A stretch of 64,000 nt of DNA, from assembly GCA_029834535.1 (NCBI GenBank), contig JAQMWT010000095.1:1-64000 (forward strand). The letters run 5' to 3'. The notes beneath the pieces are model-generated. The model made no database searches. It saw only the letters and a list, made by a program, of their open reading frames with translations, and was not told where the DNA came from. Both the position numbers and the translations under genes were made by a program. Shown here piece by piece: positions 18,516 through 28,724 of the stretch; position 1 is the first letter of the stretch, and each line of letters starts with the position of its first letter. Origin of the DNA: Chrysophaeum taylorii (taxonomy: Eukaryota > Sar > Pelagophyceae > Pelagomonadales > Pelagomonadaceae).

Positions 18516-18661
18516 AATGGCGGGTGACCGAACAATCTCTTTCGCGTACGGTAACTTCATCATCTGGAAGACTGTTTGGGTTCGCGAGAAGGAAATTCGG
18601 TCTCGGGTAGTCCACCACAGCGCCCAAGGCTCGAATGTCGCGGGCTCCCAGCAGAAACTGT

Positions 18662-19429
18662 TTATTGGTGTCTGCCACGATGGCGACTACCGGCACGGCC
18701 ATTTCGTCCGAGACGGACGTTCGCAGGGCGATCCACTCTGAAATCGAGGTCGTGTTCTTTCCCGATCCGAAGAGCGTGCGCTCGAAAGGCAGCTTGCCGC
18801 TGTCCAGTAACATGCCTCGCTTCCTCATTAGGCGCGCGAGGTCGCGACAGATATAGGTGACGTCGGCCATTCCGTCCACCCCAATCACCGTGGCATACGA
18901 TGATTTGCCCGTCTTGTCGAATACATGGATGGATGGGCATGAACGTTAGGCTGCCGGCTTCCAAGCAGTATAGGACGCGCAGGTCCCTGTCGATCGTTTC
19001 GGCGTTGATGGAGGCGAACGATGAGTGCATACACATTGCTTCGTCCTCTGTCCCTGCCATCGGCATCGATACGTGCGCGCGTCCCGCGACGAGACGGCGG
19101 GCTTTCGACCACCAGTTCTGTCGGTGCGTTCGCGGGTCGGCGGGAAGCTCATGGATTCTCCGCTGCAAATGCCGGCCTCTTTCTTCGCGCTCTCGAGTTC
19201 GGGATTCGGTGCGCTCTGGGCTCTTTTTGTTCCAGAGTTGCTGGACTCTCGTCCATATCCGCAACACTCGGCGCGGAAGCCTCAATCTGGCGCTTCTTAG
19301 CTGCATGCGGGGTGTTTTCGAGCCGGGAACTTCCTCGAGGCTTGTCTCTTCTCGAGCTCCGCGCGAGGGATCCCTGTCGGTTTCGGCTGCTTCGTCCGAT
19401 CCTTCCGGTTCCGGCGTAATCGGTTCCAT
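18662..19429 (-). pseudogene. Gypsy-1 gag C-terminus (right arm)
   Basis: A 255-codon frame beginning MEPITPEPEGSDEAAE. It is more open than the left-arm counterpart and shows that gag continues in this frame to LEAGSLTFMPIHPC before a 1-nt shift into the protease frame. An Arg-rich central part follows an acidic start. The remaining minus-strand frame 18,301-18,888 holds the protease start (VDGMADVTYIC), which then runs into the deleted copy. Confidence 0.6.
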
Positions 19430-22400
19430 GGCGGGTTCCTCAACTGGTGGCGACTCGCTGTTTCCGCTGCCAATATCGTGGCCGTGTCCGCGGCGGGTAC
19501 CCCTGGGAGAGTGCGGCGTCGCCCTCGACGTTGAATCGGGGATGATGTCGTTGTCGGTTGTGCCGCCGGCGGCGTCATGGTCGTTCCGGTCGGACGCGTA
19601 GCCGACCGCATCCGCGGGTTTTGTCGGCGCGGGTTCGCTTGGAGAAGGGCATCTCTTATTGTTGTGGCGGTTTCGGGTCCGTGCGGATGACTGAATAGGG
19701 CCGGGAACAATTCTCCGGGTTGACTTTCGCGTTCGTCCGAACTTTCGCTGTCCGAAGCGGTGTCATCGTCAATGAGGTCGGGGAGTTCGTCATCGGCGTG
19801 CGAATTTGCCTCCGGTGATCCCGTGCGGTTCGCGTCGGGGTCGGAGTCGTCGTCGCGGTCCCTATCACTGTCGGATTCGCACGGGTGCTCATCGGTCGCG
19901 TCCGTGCTCGAGTCGGAGTCGTCGTCGCTGTCGGACGTGTCCTCGATGAGGTCGGAGACGTCCGAGTCCGACTCGGGCGGGACGTGCGCGGTGGCGCCGC
20001 TGATTCGACTGGCAACATCCTCTTGGGCGTGCGAACTCGAAGTTTCGGGTGTCGCTGGCGACCGAAGATGTTGCGTCCGACTCGTGCAGTCTCCGCTCGA
20101 GGTCGGCGACGTTACGGAGGCTCGACTCGACCAGAAGCGATAGCGCGTTCTCCCCGGGATCTGGCTGATCGGCGTCGGGCATCTGGGGGGTGAGCGAGGG
20201 CGGGTCGACCGTTCGCTCCGCATCGACGTCCGCTTCGGGGGCGGCATTTTCCTCGTGCAAGAGCGGGCTCCTAGCGAGGTGAGCTTTGCCTGTGCTATTG
20301 CGATCTCTGCTTGCATTTTGTCGAGCTCGTCCTCCGGGACCACGTCGAGAGCGGTCGGGAGGCGAACGTCGAGTCGGCCGGTGCGGTCATCACGCTCGGC
20401 TTCGGCGGCGGTTCGCTCGGTGGTGTCACTGGGGCCACGGAGACCGGCCGCGGTGCTCCAAAAAACTCGCCGTCGGTGCTGCTGGCCGACCCGAGGGGCG
20501 TGGCGTCGGTGATGGAGCACCCGGCGGCTCCGTCCCTCGATTGAGGCCCAAAGAAAGACCCCGCGTAATCCATCGAGGATTGCGTACTCGAGCTCGAGGA
20601 GTTTCGCGCTGCGAGCATGCGCTCGACGATCGCTTCGACCTGGTTGACCTGCACGGTTCCAGCACCCGGCGGCGGTGGCCTTCGCGTTCGCGGGCGGTCG
20701 TCGGTCGCCGTTGGGTCGTACTGCTTTCTGTTCTCTCTTCCAGGGTCCGTAAGGGGATGGTTCTTGTCCTTGCCGTCGCCGCGCTTTCATTGCTTGCTTA
20801 TACGCGTTCGGGCGCGGGCATCGAAGGGAACCACCCGCATTTCGCGTATGGTCGATCTTGTAGTTTCCGCAATCGCACATCTTCTGCATCCATGCGCCCT
20901 TGTTTCGCATACTGGGCCTCGGATCATCGTCTACCTCTGGCTCTTCCTGTTGCGTTGCGTATGCGCCGGGTTTCTTGCGGTCGCGCGGGTCGCGTGGCGG
21001 CGGATTGGTGGTCTTACCAGGGTGCGCCTTCTGCCACGCGTTGAACTGGATCTCGTGTCGGAGGATCAGGCTTTGTACCTCAGCGAAGGTGTTGTACTGA
21101 TTCGGCTGATCGCATCGCGCCATAAGAATCTCTTGCTGCAGCTTCGTCGATGCCAGTCCGGCGATCATTTGGTGAATCATCTCGATGCTATCCATCGACG
21201 TTCCCGTCAACGCTGTATAGGCCGTAGCCTCCTCCAGCAGCTCCGCCAAGCCTGCCGACCCGCGCCTCGACCGGAGGAAGCCTTCCACCAGGTGCGGAAC
21301 ATCACGCAGGCCACCACGCCGAAGAAGGAGGGCGAGTCTTCGGTCCTGACTTACCTCAAGTCGCTGCAGAAGGAGGCTACGGGCTATACAGCGTTGACGG
21401 GAACGTCGATGGATATCAACCCAAGACTCGCCCTCCTTCTTCGGCGTTGCTTCGAAATACATGTCCTCGACGTCGCCGGTGGTCAACTCCGCGCCGGCGC
21501 CGGCGCCGGCGCCGCCACCCCGGCAGTCGACCTCGAAGGGGTTGCCATCAATATGCACTTCTCCCTCTTCGTATTTGCCGTTCTCCCCGCCCTCCTCCTG
21601 GCCCTCCTCCTCGCCCTCTTCCGCGTTGAGGCGCTGGTTTGCTGCTTCTAGGTGCCCGGCTTGGTGGTGGTGATTGGCCGAAGCACGGAATTTTGCGGTG
21701 GTCTTCTTCATGGCGTTGGCGCGGTAGTTCAGGGTTTCAACGAGGAAGGGGTAGATGTAGTTGACGAAGTTGTGGGGGTCGGTCAAGCTGAGCTTCTGCC
21801 CATGGAGGCTAATGTGGAACACCGCGAGCCCGAGAATGATGTTGCGGACGCGCTCCGGGTCGTCATTGTTTAACTTTTGGAAGTTGAGATAGGGCTCGGC
21901 GTCGACCAAGACAAAGTAATCGCGGTTCTCGGGGAATCCAGACACTCGCATAATACGCTCGAAGAACGGGATATTTTTGTCGCGAAGGTGGTCAGGTCGG
22001 GACGATTTGCACCCAGGAAGCGACGTCAGCACGACACCCTTGGTGACCGAGCCGTAGCCAGGCGAGCCGCTGCCTGGAATCTCTTCGCGGGTCACAAACT
22101 CAATCTCGTCGTAGTCCGGCACACCGGTGGAATTCCTAGGGGCAAGTTCTTCGCGGTTCTTCCAGAAAAGGAGGAGGACCTTGTTCTTGTAAAACGTCGG
22201 CGGGTAAGCGGGTGGGCGCGCTGGGTCGGTCCTCAAAACTGGCGCGCCTGGCTTCATCTGGACGGCGAACGCGAGGTTGCTCATGGTGATGGACTGGTTT
22301 GTGAGCTCCACCATGTACTTTAGGAATGCCTGCCATTGCAATTGACGTAGTTGTCCGTGAGAAGCACAATCGTCTGTAAGGCACATTGCCCGTCCGGGCT

Positions 22401-22539
22401 GTACTTCAACTTGGCATGTCGTGCTTCCTCGTAGCGGGCAGCAATTACGCCAAGCATGGCATCCTTCTTCGTACGCGACGCGGTGAGGCCCATGCGACTG
22501 GCACAGTCCAAGCCGCACTGCGTCAACCCGCCAATCCAA
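19297..22539 (-). CDS. gag: Gypsy-1 gag-like protein (right arm)
   Basis: A 1,080-codon counterpart of 5,201-8,182. The first about 610 codons match the left arm, including the scrambled segment (inner inversion) and the Cys/His cluster. After that, 1-nt indels relative to the left arm switch frames several times through the Pro/Ser-rich and acidic C-terminal region. The left arm is therefore the better guide to the C-terminus, and this arm the better guide to the N-terminal ORF. Confidence 0.55.
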   Translation of the reverse strand: MDWRVDAVRLGLCQSHGPHRVAYEEGCHAWRNCCPLRGSTTCQVEVQPGRAMCLTDDCASHGQLRQLQWQAFLKYMVELTNQSITMSNLAFAVQMKPGAPVLRTDPARPPAYPPTFYKNKVLLLFWKNREELAPRNSTGVPDYDEIEFVTREEIPGSGSPGYGSVTKGVVLTSLPGCKSSRPDHLRDKNIPFFERIMRVSGFPENRDYFVLVDAEPYLNFQKLNNDDPERVRNIILGLAVFHISLHGQKLSLTDPHNFVNYIYPFLVETLNYRANAMKKTTAKFRASANHHHQAGHLEAANQRLNAEEGEEEGQEEGGENGKYEEGEVHIDGNPFEVDCRGGGAGAGAGAELTTGDVEDMYFEATPKKEGESWVDIHRRSRQRCIARSLLLQRLEVSQDRRLALLLRRGGLRDVPHLVEGFLRSRRGSAGLAELLEEATAYTALTGTSMDSIEMIHQMIAGLASTKLQQEILMARCDQPNQYNTFAEVQSLILRHEIQFNAWQKAHPGKTTNPPPRDPRDRKKPGAYATQQEEPEVDDDPRPSMRNKGAWMQKMCDCGNYKIDHTRNAGGSLRCPRPNAYKQAMKARRRQGQEPSPYGPWKREQKAVRPNGDRRPPANAKATAAGCWNRAGQPGRSDRRAHARSAKLLELEYAILDGLRGVFLWASIEGRSRRVLHHRRHAPRVGQQHRRRVFWSTAAGLRGPSDTTERTAAEAERDDRTGRLDVRLPTALDVVPEDELDKMQAEIAIAQAKLTSLGARSCTRKMPPPKRTSMRSERSTRPRSPPRCPTPISQIPGRTRYRFWSSRASVTSPTSSGDCTSRTQHLRSPATPETSSSHAQEDVASRISGATAHVPPESDSDVSDLIEDTSDSDDDSDSSTDATDEHPCESDSDRDRDDDSDPDANRTGSPEANSHADDELPDLIDDDTASDSESSDERESQPGELFPALFSHPHGPETATTIRDALLQANPRRQNPRMRSATRPTGTTMTPPAAQPTTTSSPIQRRGRRRTLPGVPAADTATILAAETASRHQLRNPPWNRLRRNRKDRTKQPKPTGIPRAELEKRQASRKFPARKHPACS

Positions 22540-22886
22540 CCGAGGCTCAGAGTTGTCAACGACGCTAATGGCAGAATCCGTATTGAGCTAGTAGAAGAAT
22601 GAACCATGTTGCTCGCTAAGACGAGGATTCGTAACTCCATTCGACGCTCTCGGTCCTCAACCCATTCTTGGAGCTCGGATCCAGACAAGGGAAGATAAAA
22701 GTAGAAAGCCCCCTTTTTCGTTGGCCAGAGAGTCTCAGACTCAGCAATTCGGTGGTTGGTCCGGAACTGTTCGCCTTTAGCAAGTTTCTCTCGAGCATAT
22801 CGCAGCACGTCGACGGAGCTTTTTCGAGAAGAGACACGCCGCCATGACTTGATACAGTGCCGACTCACCGTCCTCGACGCCACCAC
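22320..22886 (-). pseudogene. Gypsy-1 gag-region ORF, middle segment (right arm)
   Basis: Exact counterpart of 4,854-5,420, with the same overlapping-frame breaks at both ends. Because both arms share these breaks, the lesions are older than the inverted duplication, or both arms derive from one sequenced molecule. Confidence 0.5.
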
Positions 22887-23946
22887 CCGGATTTTTCAGA
22901 TGCTCGAGTGTGGATGCAACACCGACATCGCCCTTGATCAAGCCCTCTCCATCCAAAATGACCTCGAGAGCGTCACCATGGCGGAAAGAGGCTTTTGCGT
23001 TGAATTCTTGAAACTCGCGACTGCACCGCCCAACAAACCGCTCTTTGGCTGCTTCGCCCGGCAACATCGTCATCAAAGCCGAATGCTCGTGCGCCGGGAG
23101 TCTCGATGCGAAGTCGGTGAGGAGGTCGCGTCGCCGATTTCGTGCTCGCGGAAGCTTTTCGCGCGCAGCCATAAGTGGTCTGAGAAGCTCTAATCGACGC
23201 TGGGGAGTCAGCTCCGCCGCGTCATCATCTTCTTCTCCGGCACCGGTGCTTTGGTACGAAAGTCGAACAGCATCAAGTTCGGCCTGTACGCGACGGATTT
23301 CTTCTTGCTGGGCAGTGATCTTTTCCTCTTTCTCGTCCAGCTCGCAATACAGGCGGTTGACTGTCCGGCGTTGCAGCTTCACCAAAGCTTCATAATCACG
23401 GAGCTGTTTTTGCAGCTCCTCCGAACTCAACTCCGCGTTCATCTCGTCGCTGTCGCGGTATTCGCCGTCATCTTCCTGGCCTCTCGTTCGACCCTTCTGG
23501 CGAGGTGGCGTAGCGTGGCTTCGGCCGTGTTGGACACGTCGCTTGCTCCCGGACGACGGCGTCGGCGACGGGCTTCGAGCCCGGCCGGTGTCGGTGCTCT
23601 GCACGACCGGGACTGCCGGGGCGGACGCTTGAGCCGGCAGAATCGCAAGCGCTGGCTCGCGCGAAGGGCTGCGGGCTCGTTCTCGCCTATCGGTGGCCCA
23701 AAACGTCTCGTCCGTAGCCTTCGGAAACGGAATTCGGTCGGTCGGCCAAGGCAGCGTCTCTCCCTCCAGCAAGATGACACAGGCACAGCGCCACTCCTTG
23801 CTCAGAAAGTAGCGGCGCCGGTAGACGCCATTCGTGTTGTCGATGTATTCGCCAGATTCCAGGCGCGGTCCAAGCGCCGAATTCAGGGAGTCGATCCTCG
23901 TGCGTCGGAGGTTCTTCGACCGGTCGCGTGCAATAAGGGCCTTCAT
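22777..23946 (-). CDS. Gypsy-1 first gag-region ORF, intact frame (right arm)
   Basis: 389 codons starting MKALIARDRSKNL. The first about 85 residues are of mixed composition, with YRRRYFLSKEWRCACVILL. A low-complexity Ser/Pro/Arg segment follows, then a long Glu/Lys/Gln-rich region with heptad spacing (a likely coiled coil, about residues 160-235), and a C-terminal part (DLLTDFASRLPAHEHSALM). No known domain was recognised. Its place upstream of the zinc-knuckle-like gag suggests it belongs to the same structural polyprotein, broken by a frameshift at its end. Confidence 0.6.
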   Translation of the reverse strand: MKALIARDRSKNLRRTRIDSLNSALGPRLESGEYIDNTNGVYRRRYFLSKEWRCACVILLEGETLPWPTDRIPFPKATDETFWATDRRERARSPSREPALAILPAQASAPAVPVVQSTDTGRARSPSPTPSSGSKRRVQHGRSHATPPRQKGRTRGQEDDGEYRDSDEMNAELSSEELQKQLRDYEALVKLQRRTVNRLYCELDEKEEKITAQQEEIRRVQAELDAVRLSYQSTGAGEEDDDAAELTPQRRLELLRPLMAAREKLPRARNRRRDLLTDFASRLPAHEHSALMTMLPGEAAKERFVGRCSREFQEFNAKASFRHGDALEVILDGEGLIKGDVGVASTLEHLKNPGGGVEDGESALYQVMAACLFSKKLRRRAAICSRETC

Positions 23947-24179
23947 TAGGCGCCAATCCGACCAGACTTGCCGGCGCGTGCCGGTGGCCAGTACGTCGGA
24001 GGTTCTTCGACCGGTCGCGTGCGAGAAGGGCCTTCATTAGGCGCCAATCCGACCAGACTTGCCGGCGCGTGCCGGTGGCCAGTACTGCCTTCACCAGCGG
24101 GTCCTTTCTGTCGAGAGCGAACGAACGCGGCGTGGCACGTGCTTGAGCAGGTGTAGCGGGTCACGATGGGCAGCCTATA

Positions 24180-24997
24180 CGGAACACCGCCGGCGACAGA
24201 CCCGGGAGAAGCTCCCGGCGACGTGGCTTTGAGTATTCCTTAAAGGCCCTCGGCGTTCGGGCAGGGCGGCCTCAAACGTGCCGAGCTAGGGTTTGGACGG
24301 ATTTTCGCGACGGCTTTCAGACGAGTGCCGCTGGTCTCGATGAGCCCCGGCGCGCGTCGTAGCCCAAGGCGAGAGGGTCGGCGACGTGTTCCCACCTCGC
24401 ACGACCGCGCTCGGCGCAGCAGTCCTTCGGAGAAGCAGGGAATAGGACCAGAGGGTGCTGATCCTGATTTTGAAATATGCTCTACAACGTCAGAATCTCT
24501 CTCTCTCCAAGACTTATGACGTCAAGCTGAATCAGATTTTCTACAAAGCTCGAGGAAAGGAGTTCGGGGTGAACTGGATATCGACCAGCTCTACAAACTC
24601 AAGGACCCTCCTCACAACTTGCGCATTGTGGCCACTCCCCAAAACCTCGCCGACTTTCGCGCGGCCTCCCGGTCGGAGAACGCGCGCGCAGCCAAAAGGC
24701 AAAGGACCTCTCCCTAACGTGTCTCTGCTCGGCCGCGGTTCTCCCTCATCGTTTGACCCCGAGTTCGGGATGAACAACTGGATCTCGGACCGCCTCGACC
24801 AGCTCTACAAGCTCTAGGACCCTCCTCGCAACTTGCGCATTCTGGCCACACACGTGTTGTGTTCTTCGCTTCAAGAGCGCGCTCCTGAAGACTCAATAAA
24901 AAGTGAAAAGCCAACGGCCCCGACATAACGGCGTGATTTTCGTTGTCGCAGGTAGAAGCTGTCAACGGCTCGCACGACATATTCGACCGTTCTTACT
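24180..24997. other. Linker X (right arm)
   Basis: Counterpart of 2,747-3,570. On the plus strand an open segment (24,455-24,817) reads through two related peptide stretches containing DQLYKL and ends at 24,817. AATAAA follows at 24,895-24,900. Two copies of ctcctc-caacttgcgcatt about 235 bp apart show an internal duplication. The arm has lost or gained small segments relative to the left arm near 24,720. Function unknown. Confidence 0.5.
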
Positions 24998-25093
24998 TGT
25001 GAGGAAGCTATGACACTTACCCCTGCACCACGTATCTAGTATCCCTACGTCATTCCCTTATCGCTAGAGTAACGCCCCATTCCAGTTGTCACA
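24998..25093 (+). repeat. copia-A 5' LTR and adjacent primer-binding site
   Basis: 96 bp, TGTGAGGAAGC...TTGTCACA. The downstream bases tggcagcagtgttc (25,094-25,107) occupy the place of the tRNA primer-binding site and begin with the expected TGG. I have not matched them to a particular tRNA. An LTR of under 100 bp is very short for this class. Confidence 0.85.
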
Positions 25094-25193
25094 TGGCAGC
25101 AGTGTTCGTTCGTTTCGATCGAACCTGTGCTTGACTTCACGGCGACTCCTCATCGGCTTCAGTTCTTTGCTACGTGTTCGGTTCGTTGTCGTC

Positions 25194-25975
25194 TATCATG
25201 TCCTCGATCGAAATTCAAGCTAGCAAGCTTTCGCACAAACTTGATGCCTTCCGCGGTGAGCGACATTTTTTTTTTACCCATGGCCACGTCGTCTCGCGAA
25301 CATGATCATCTATACCGGCGATCACATTATCTCGACCAACGATCCTTGGACTAGCATCTCAGCATCTCGCTGCTCTGCAGAAGACTTTCGCGTCAAGCAA
25401 CAACGTTGATATCAATGAAAACCGCGACATGAACTTCACGCGACTTTACAAGCGCATTACCGATGTCTACATGGGCCGTGGGGATCGCGTAGCGAACTTC
25501 CTCAACAAGTTCATCATCGGAGTATACAAGTTGCTCGGCATTGTACCTATCACCGGCGTTCAAGTTGCTCGGCATTGTACCTATCACCGGAGTTCAAGTT
25601 GCTCGGCATTGTACCTGATCCGACGCACCCTCGAGTGTGTCCTCGCATTTGACTACGTGCATCGTGCTTCAAGCCTTACTGGCTTTGTTTTATCGTCTCG
25701 CGTTTCGTACCGACGACTGTGGTTGTACCCTTGAGAAGCTCAACAACAATCAATTTCGATGGCATGCACAACCACTTCTGCCACGCTATCCGCCGCGTCG
25801 TCAGCCACAACCCCGACTTCAGACTCTTCTAACTGACCTACCCTATACGCTCCCCTTTCCCACCAACCTGGCTCTACTCGATTCCGACGCACTACCCAAT
25901 GTCATTTTGGCGGCTGCAAGGACCACTTTAAGAGGGACTGCCGCACGTTTCAAAGTTCCTAGCTATTCCACGACT
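25194..25975 (+). pseudogene. copia-A gag-like region, frameshifted
   Basis: It opens at ATG 25,197 (MSSIEIQASKLSHKLDAF). It breaks at the poly-T run 25,266-25,274, then continues in other frames as NFTRLYKRITDVYMGRGDRV and, near 25,895, a degenerate Cys/His knuckle (CHFGGCKDHFKRDC). The threefold repeat of about 33 bp at 25,535-25,620 interrupts the frame. The location right after the LTR and the knuckle support Gag. Not functional as given. Confidence 0.5.
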
Positions 25976-26265
25976 ACGCCCTACCCACCATCGCCGTTCT
26001 TCTCAACAGCGCAACAATCCCAATGACTCCAACAACACCCAACAACACCAACCCACCAACACCAACACCAGTAACACTACCTTTTCTGCTCCTATGCCTA
26101 CTCCAACCTTGACTGATTCTAGTTCCACTCCGCCGCTTTTCTTAATACCACCACGTATTACACATCTCTGCACCTTTCTGCCAATCAAGATAATTCCAAG
26201 TCAGCGTGTGTACCGCCGAGTGTCTGATGCACGCACATCAACAACCCCATCCCACGGAAGCCCCT

Positions 26266-26575
26266 AACTAACTAACTAACTTCAGACCTCTCCCGAGCAT
26301 GGGAGCCAGGCCGGACCGACAGGAGCCAGTCCGGAATCACGGGCCTGTAGACGAGGATCGCCGAAAGGTCGGTCGGCGGAGAGTGACCATCAAGCTTGTC
26401 GCCATGCGACGAGGAGACCGCGATGTGACTGACAACCAACTCGTCGATAACCTTCCGTCTGCGCCCCCCGGCCATACCCCGTCCCACTGCGAACGTTCCG
26501 GCTGCCAACCGGCCCGCCCGGGAGGCGAATAGGTGCCAACCTACGCCGGGAGGGCGGATGCCCTCGCAAGGCTCA
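26266..26575 (-). mobile_element. SINE-like TTAG-tailed element, copy b
   Basis: Mirror counterpart of copy a, inside copia-A. The tail reads ctaactaactaac at its plus-strand left end, and the flanking direct repeat is ggaagcccct (26,256-26,265 and 26,576-26,585). Its 5' truncation point is the same as in copy a. That fits one insertion followed by duplication of the arm rather than two insertions. Confidence 0.75.
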
Positions 26576-26589
26576 GGAAGCCCCTCGTT

Positions 26590-27955
26590 TTCGTTTTTAG
26601 CTCTCATTGCACAGGCGCCCTTCGTTCTGTACTTTCCGCTATTCGTTGCTCAACCCCTCGTTCTGTATTTTCACCTCGTCGTTGCTCCCCTCCTCGTTCT
26701 GTATTTTCACCTCGTCGTTGCTCCCCTCCTCGTTCTGTATTTTCACCTCGTCGTTGCTCCACTCCCCGTTGTGCATTTTCGGCTATTCGTCGATCCACTC
26801 CCCGTTGTGCATTTTCACCTATTCATTGATCCACTCCTCGTTGTGCTTGTCGGTTTTGGTAAAACCAGCGACTCACGTTCCATCGCGCATTTCACCCGCC
26901 ACAACTAAGCTGTGCCTGTCAATTTTTCGCGTTCGCAGCTTTCGTGCTTCCTATGTGGTTGGATCGCTCATCTTCGGGATCCTGGACAGACGCTTCTTTG
27001 CTGTGTGGTTTGTGGTTCTCCTTCGCGCACTCTCGCCTTTTCGCCGTTGTTCTGACCTTTAAAATCCGTTTTTGCTATCGACGTGAATTCCGTGCTCAGC
27101 ACCCGCGACGCTGTCTGCAATGTTCTTACGTGCCACTGCGACGCTATCTGCAAGCTATCTGCAACGTTCTTACGTGCCACAACAGTTTTGCCACGGTCAC
27201 CAACTTCTACCGCAGTCTATTCGAGTATGACGAGCGAAGCTCGCCGCTTGCTCCTCCAACGTTGGCCCATATGGCAACTTCGTTCTTGCGAATGCGAAAA
27301 CGGGCCACTTTCTTATCTGCCACAGCAGGCTGGCATATAGTAGCCTGGTCTACCCGTGTTCGTTCCTTACACCGCTGGCGCGTCCGAAGTCTTCCATCTT
27401 CGCGCACAGGGCGCGGTCGTGCCCATGGCAACTTGCTCGCGCCACAACACCCAAACACCCAACGTTCGCATCAACCCTGTTTACGCCTGTTTTTGCTTCT
27501 GTCGACTCCGACCATCGTCATAACCTGGTCACCATGCACCATGCAACCTATCTGCCCAAAGACCACGTTCTCATCAGACGTCTGGTACACTGCCATCATA
27601 TATACCAGCCTGTGTTCCCGCTATCCTTGCCCTGCTGCGATTCTCAGTGGCACCAGTCGTCTAACGCACGTCATCCCAGGCACTTTTGTCGCTATTGTTC
27701 TTCAGACCTCGATTTTGCTGACAGTTTCTCTTATCAGATTTCCTGCAATGTCAACCACCGAAGGCACTTCAACGTTGTTCTGACTTTCTCGAATCACGCT
27801 TCCAAGCTCTCGTCTACTGTTGCCCCATTGTCACCTGTTCCTGCTGTTGCCCGATTGTCACCTGTTCTTCCGCTGTTGCCCCCTTGTCCGCTGTTGCCCC
27901 CTTGTCCCCTGTGTTTGATGAGAATGCGCCGGGTTCACTGGGACTGATCACCCCA
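26590..27955 (+). other. copia-A middle region, unrecognised
   Basis: About 1.37 kb between gag and RT where copia elements encode protease and integrase. It opens with the 33-bp minisatellite (26,615-26,850). Several overlapping open frames exist (for example 26,944-27,783, 279 codons), but none shows DSGA, HHCC or D,D-35-E signatures. From 27,820 a short degenerate repeat (gttgcccccttgtcc-like) leads into the linker before RT. Protease and integrase appear deleted or beyond recognition. Confidence 0.55.
26615..26850. repeat. 33-bp minisatellite in copia-A (right arm)
   Basis: Tandem units of 33 bp, cctcgttctgtattttcacc plus tcgtcgttgctcc, about seven in all. The three central units are almost identical. 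Counterpart of 925-1,135. Confidence 0.87.
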
Positions 27956-27959
27956 TCAC

Positions 27960-28724
27960 GTGAACCGACCATTCTACGAGCTCATGAACTCCGACGAACC
28001 AAAGAGAGAAAACAACAAAACGTGCACAACAAAGTCGAGCCAACCAGAGCCGACAAAACAACAAGCATGCAAAACAAAAAGCATGCAAAACAAAGTCGAG
28101 CCAAACGGAGCCGACCGCGCAAAGTCGACAAAAAGCGCACATTATTCAGAAACAAATGGAGAGCCAACTCAAACCCAGAATACTGGCGTTTTACCACGCA
28201 CTGTCGATTCTGTGTCATCTTGTCATTCCCTGTACGCTAATTATTTTAGCTTTCGTTTGTTAGTTCATTATGTCTTCCTTCCCCTTTGTTTAGCTAACAC
28301 CCTTGTTGATCCCCATGCACATGGTTATTACTCTGCTTCCGAAGAAACCTCTCAGTATTCATACGTTGACAAGTCAACCGTCACTTCCACCCATTTACGT
28401 GAAGCTTTAGCTCAGACCAATCCTGAGCGTCCTGGCTGGTTGCAAGCCACCACCAAAGAGTATCGCTCCCTTGGTCAGCTTGGTTGCTGGGATGTTGTTC
28501 GCCTTCCTTCGACTTTTTCTGACAACATTTGTACCCTCAAGTGGATCCTCCGCAAGAAGTATGACTCTGGCCGCTTCAAATCGTACAAGGCTCGCCTCTT
28601 TGTCCGCGGTTACACGCAGGTTCGCGGCATTGCTTACCACGACACGTGCCGTCCCGTAGATGTCATCTCTGCTTTCATACAAGCCCCTGTCTGGCGTTGC
28701 TGTTCACGACTGGGATTTGCATAA
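27960..28724 (+). pseudogene. copia-A linker and N-terminal reverse transcriptase
   Basis: 254 codons. The first half is a Lys/Gln-rich linker of low complexity. From about 28,370 it matches the start of the copia-type RT domain: HLREALAQTNPERPGWLQAT, then LKWILRKKYDSGRFKSYKAR and LFVRGYTQVRGIAYHDT. The frame then shifts near 28,665, and the RT continues in 28,660-29,964. Confidence 0.7.

Larger units (their letters stand above)
18515..27755 (-). repeat. Right arm of giant inverted repeat
   Basis: This is the reverse complement of positions 1-9,240. It carries Gypsy-1 gag on the minus strand, linker X and the first 2.7 kb of copia-A on the plus strand. Unlike the left arm it runs on into the rest of copia-A, to 30,181. 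Similarity to the left arm falls abruptly just below 18,515, where the strongly deleted pol copy begins. Confidence 0.93.
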
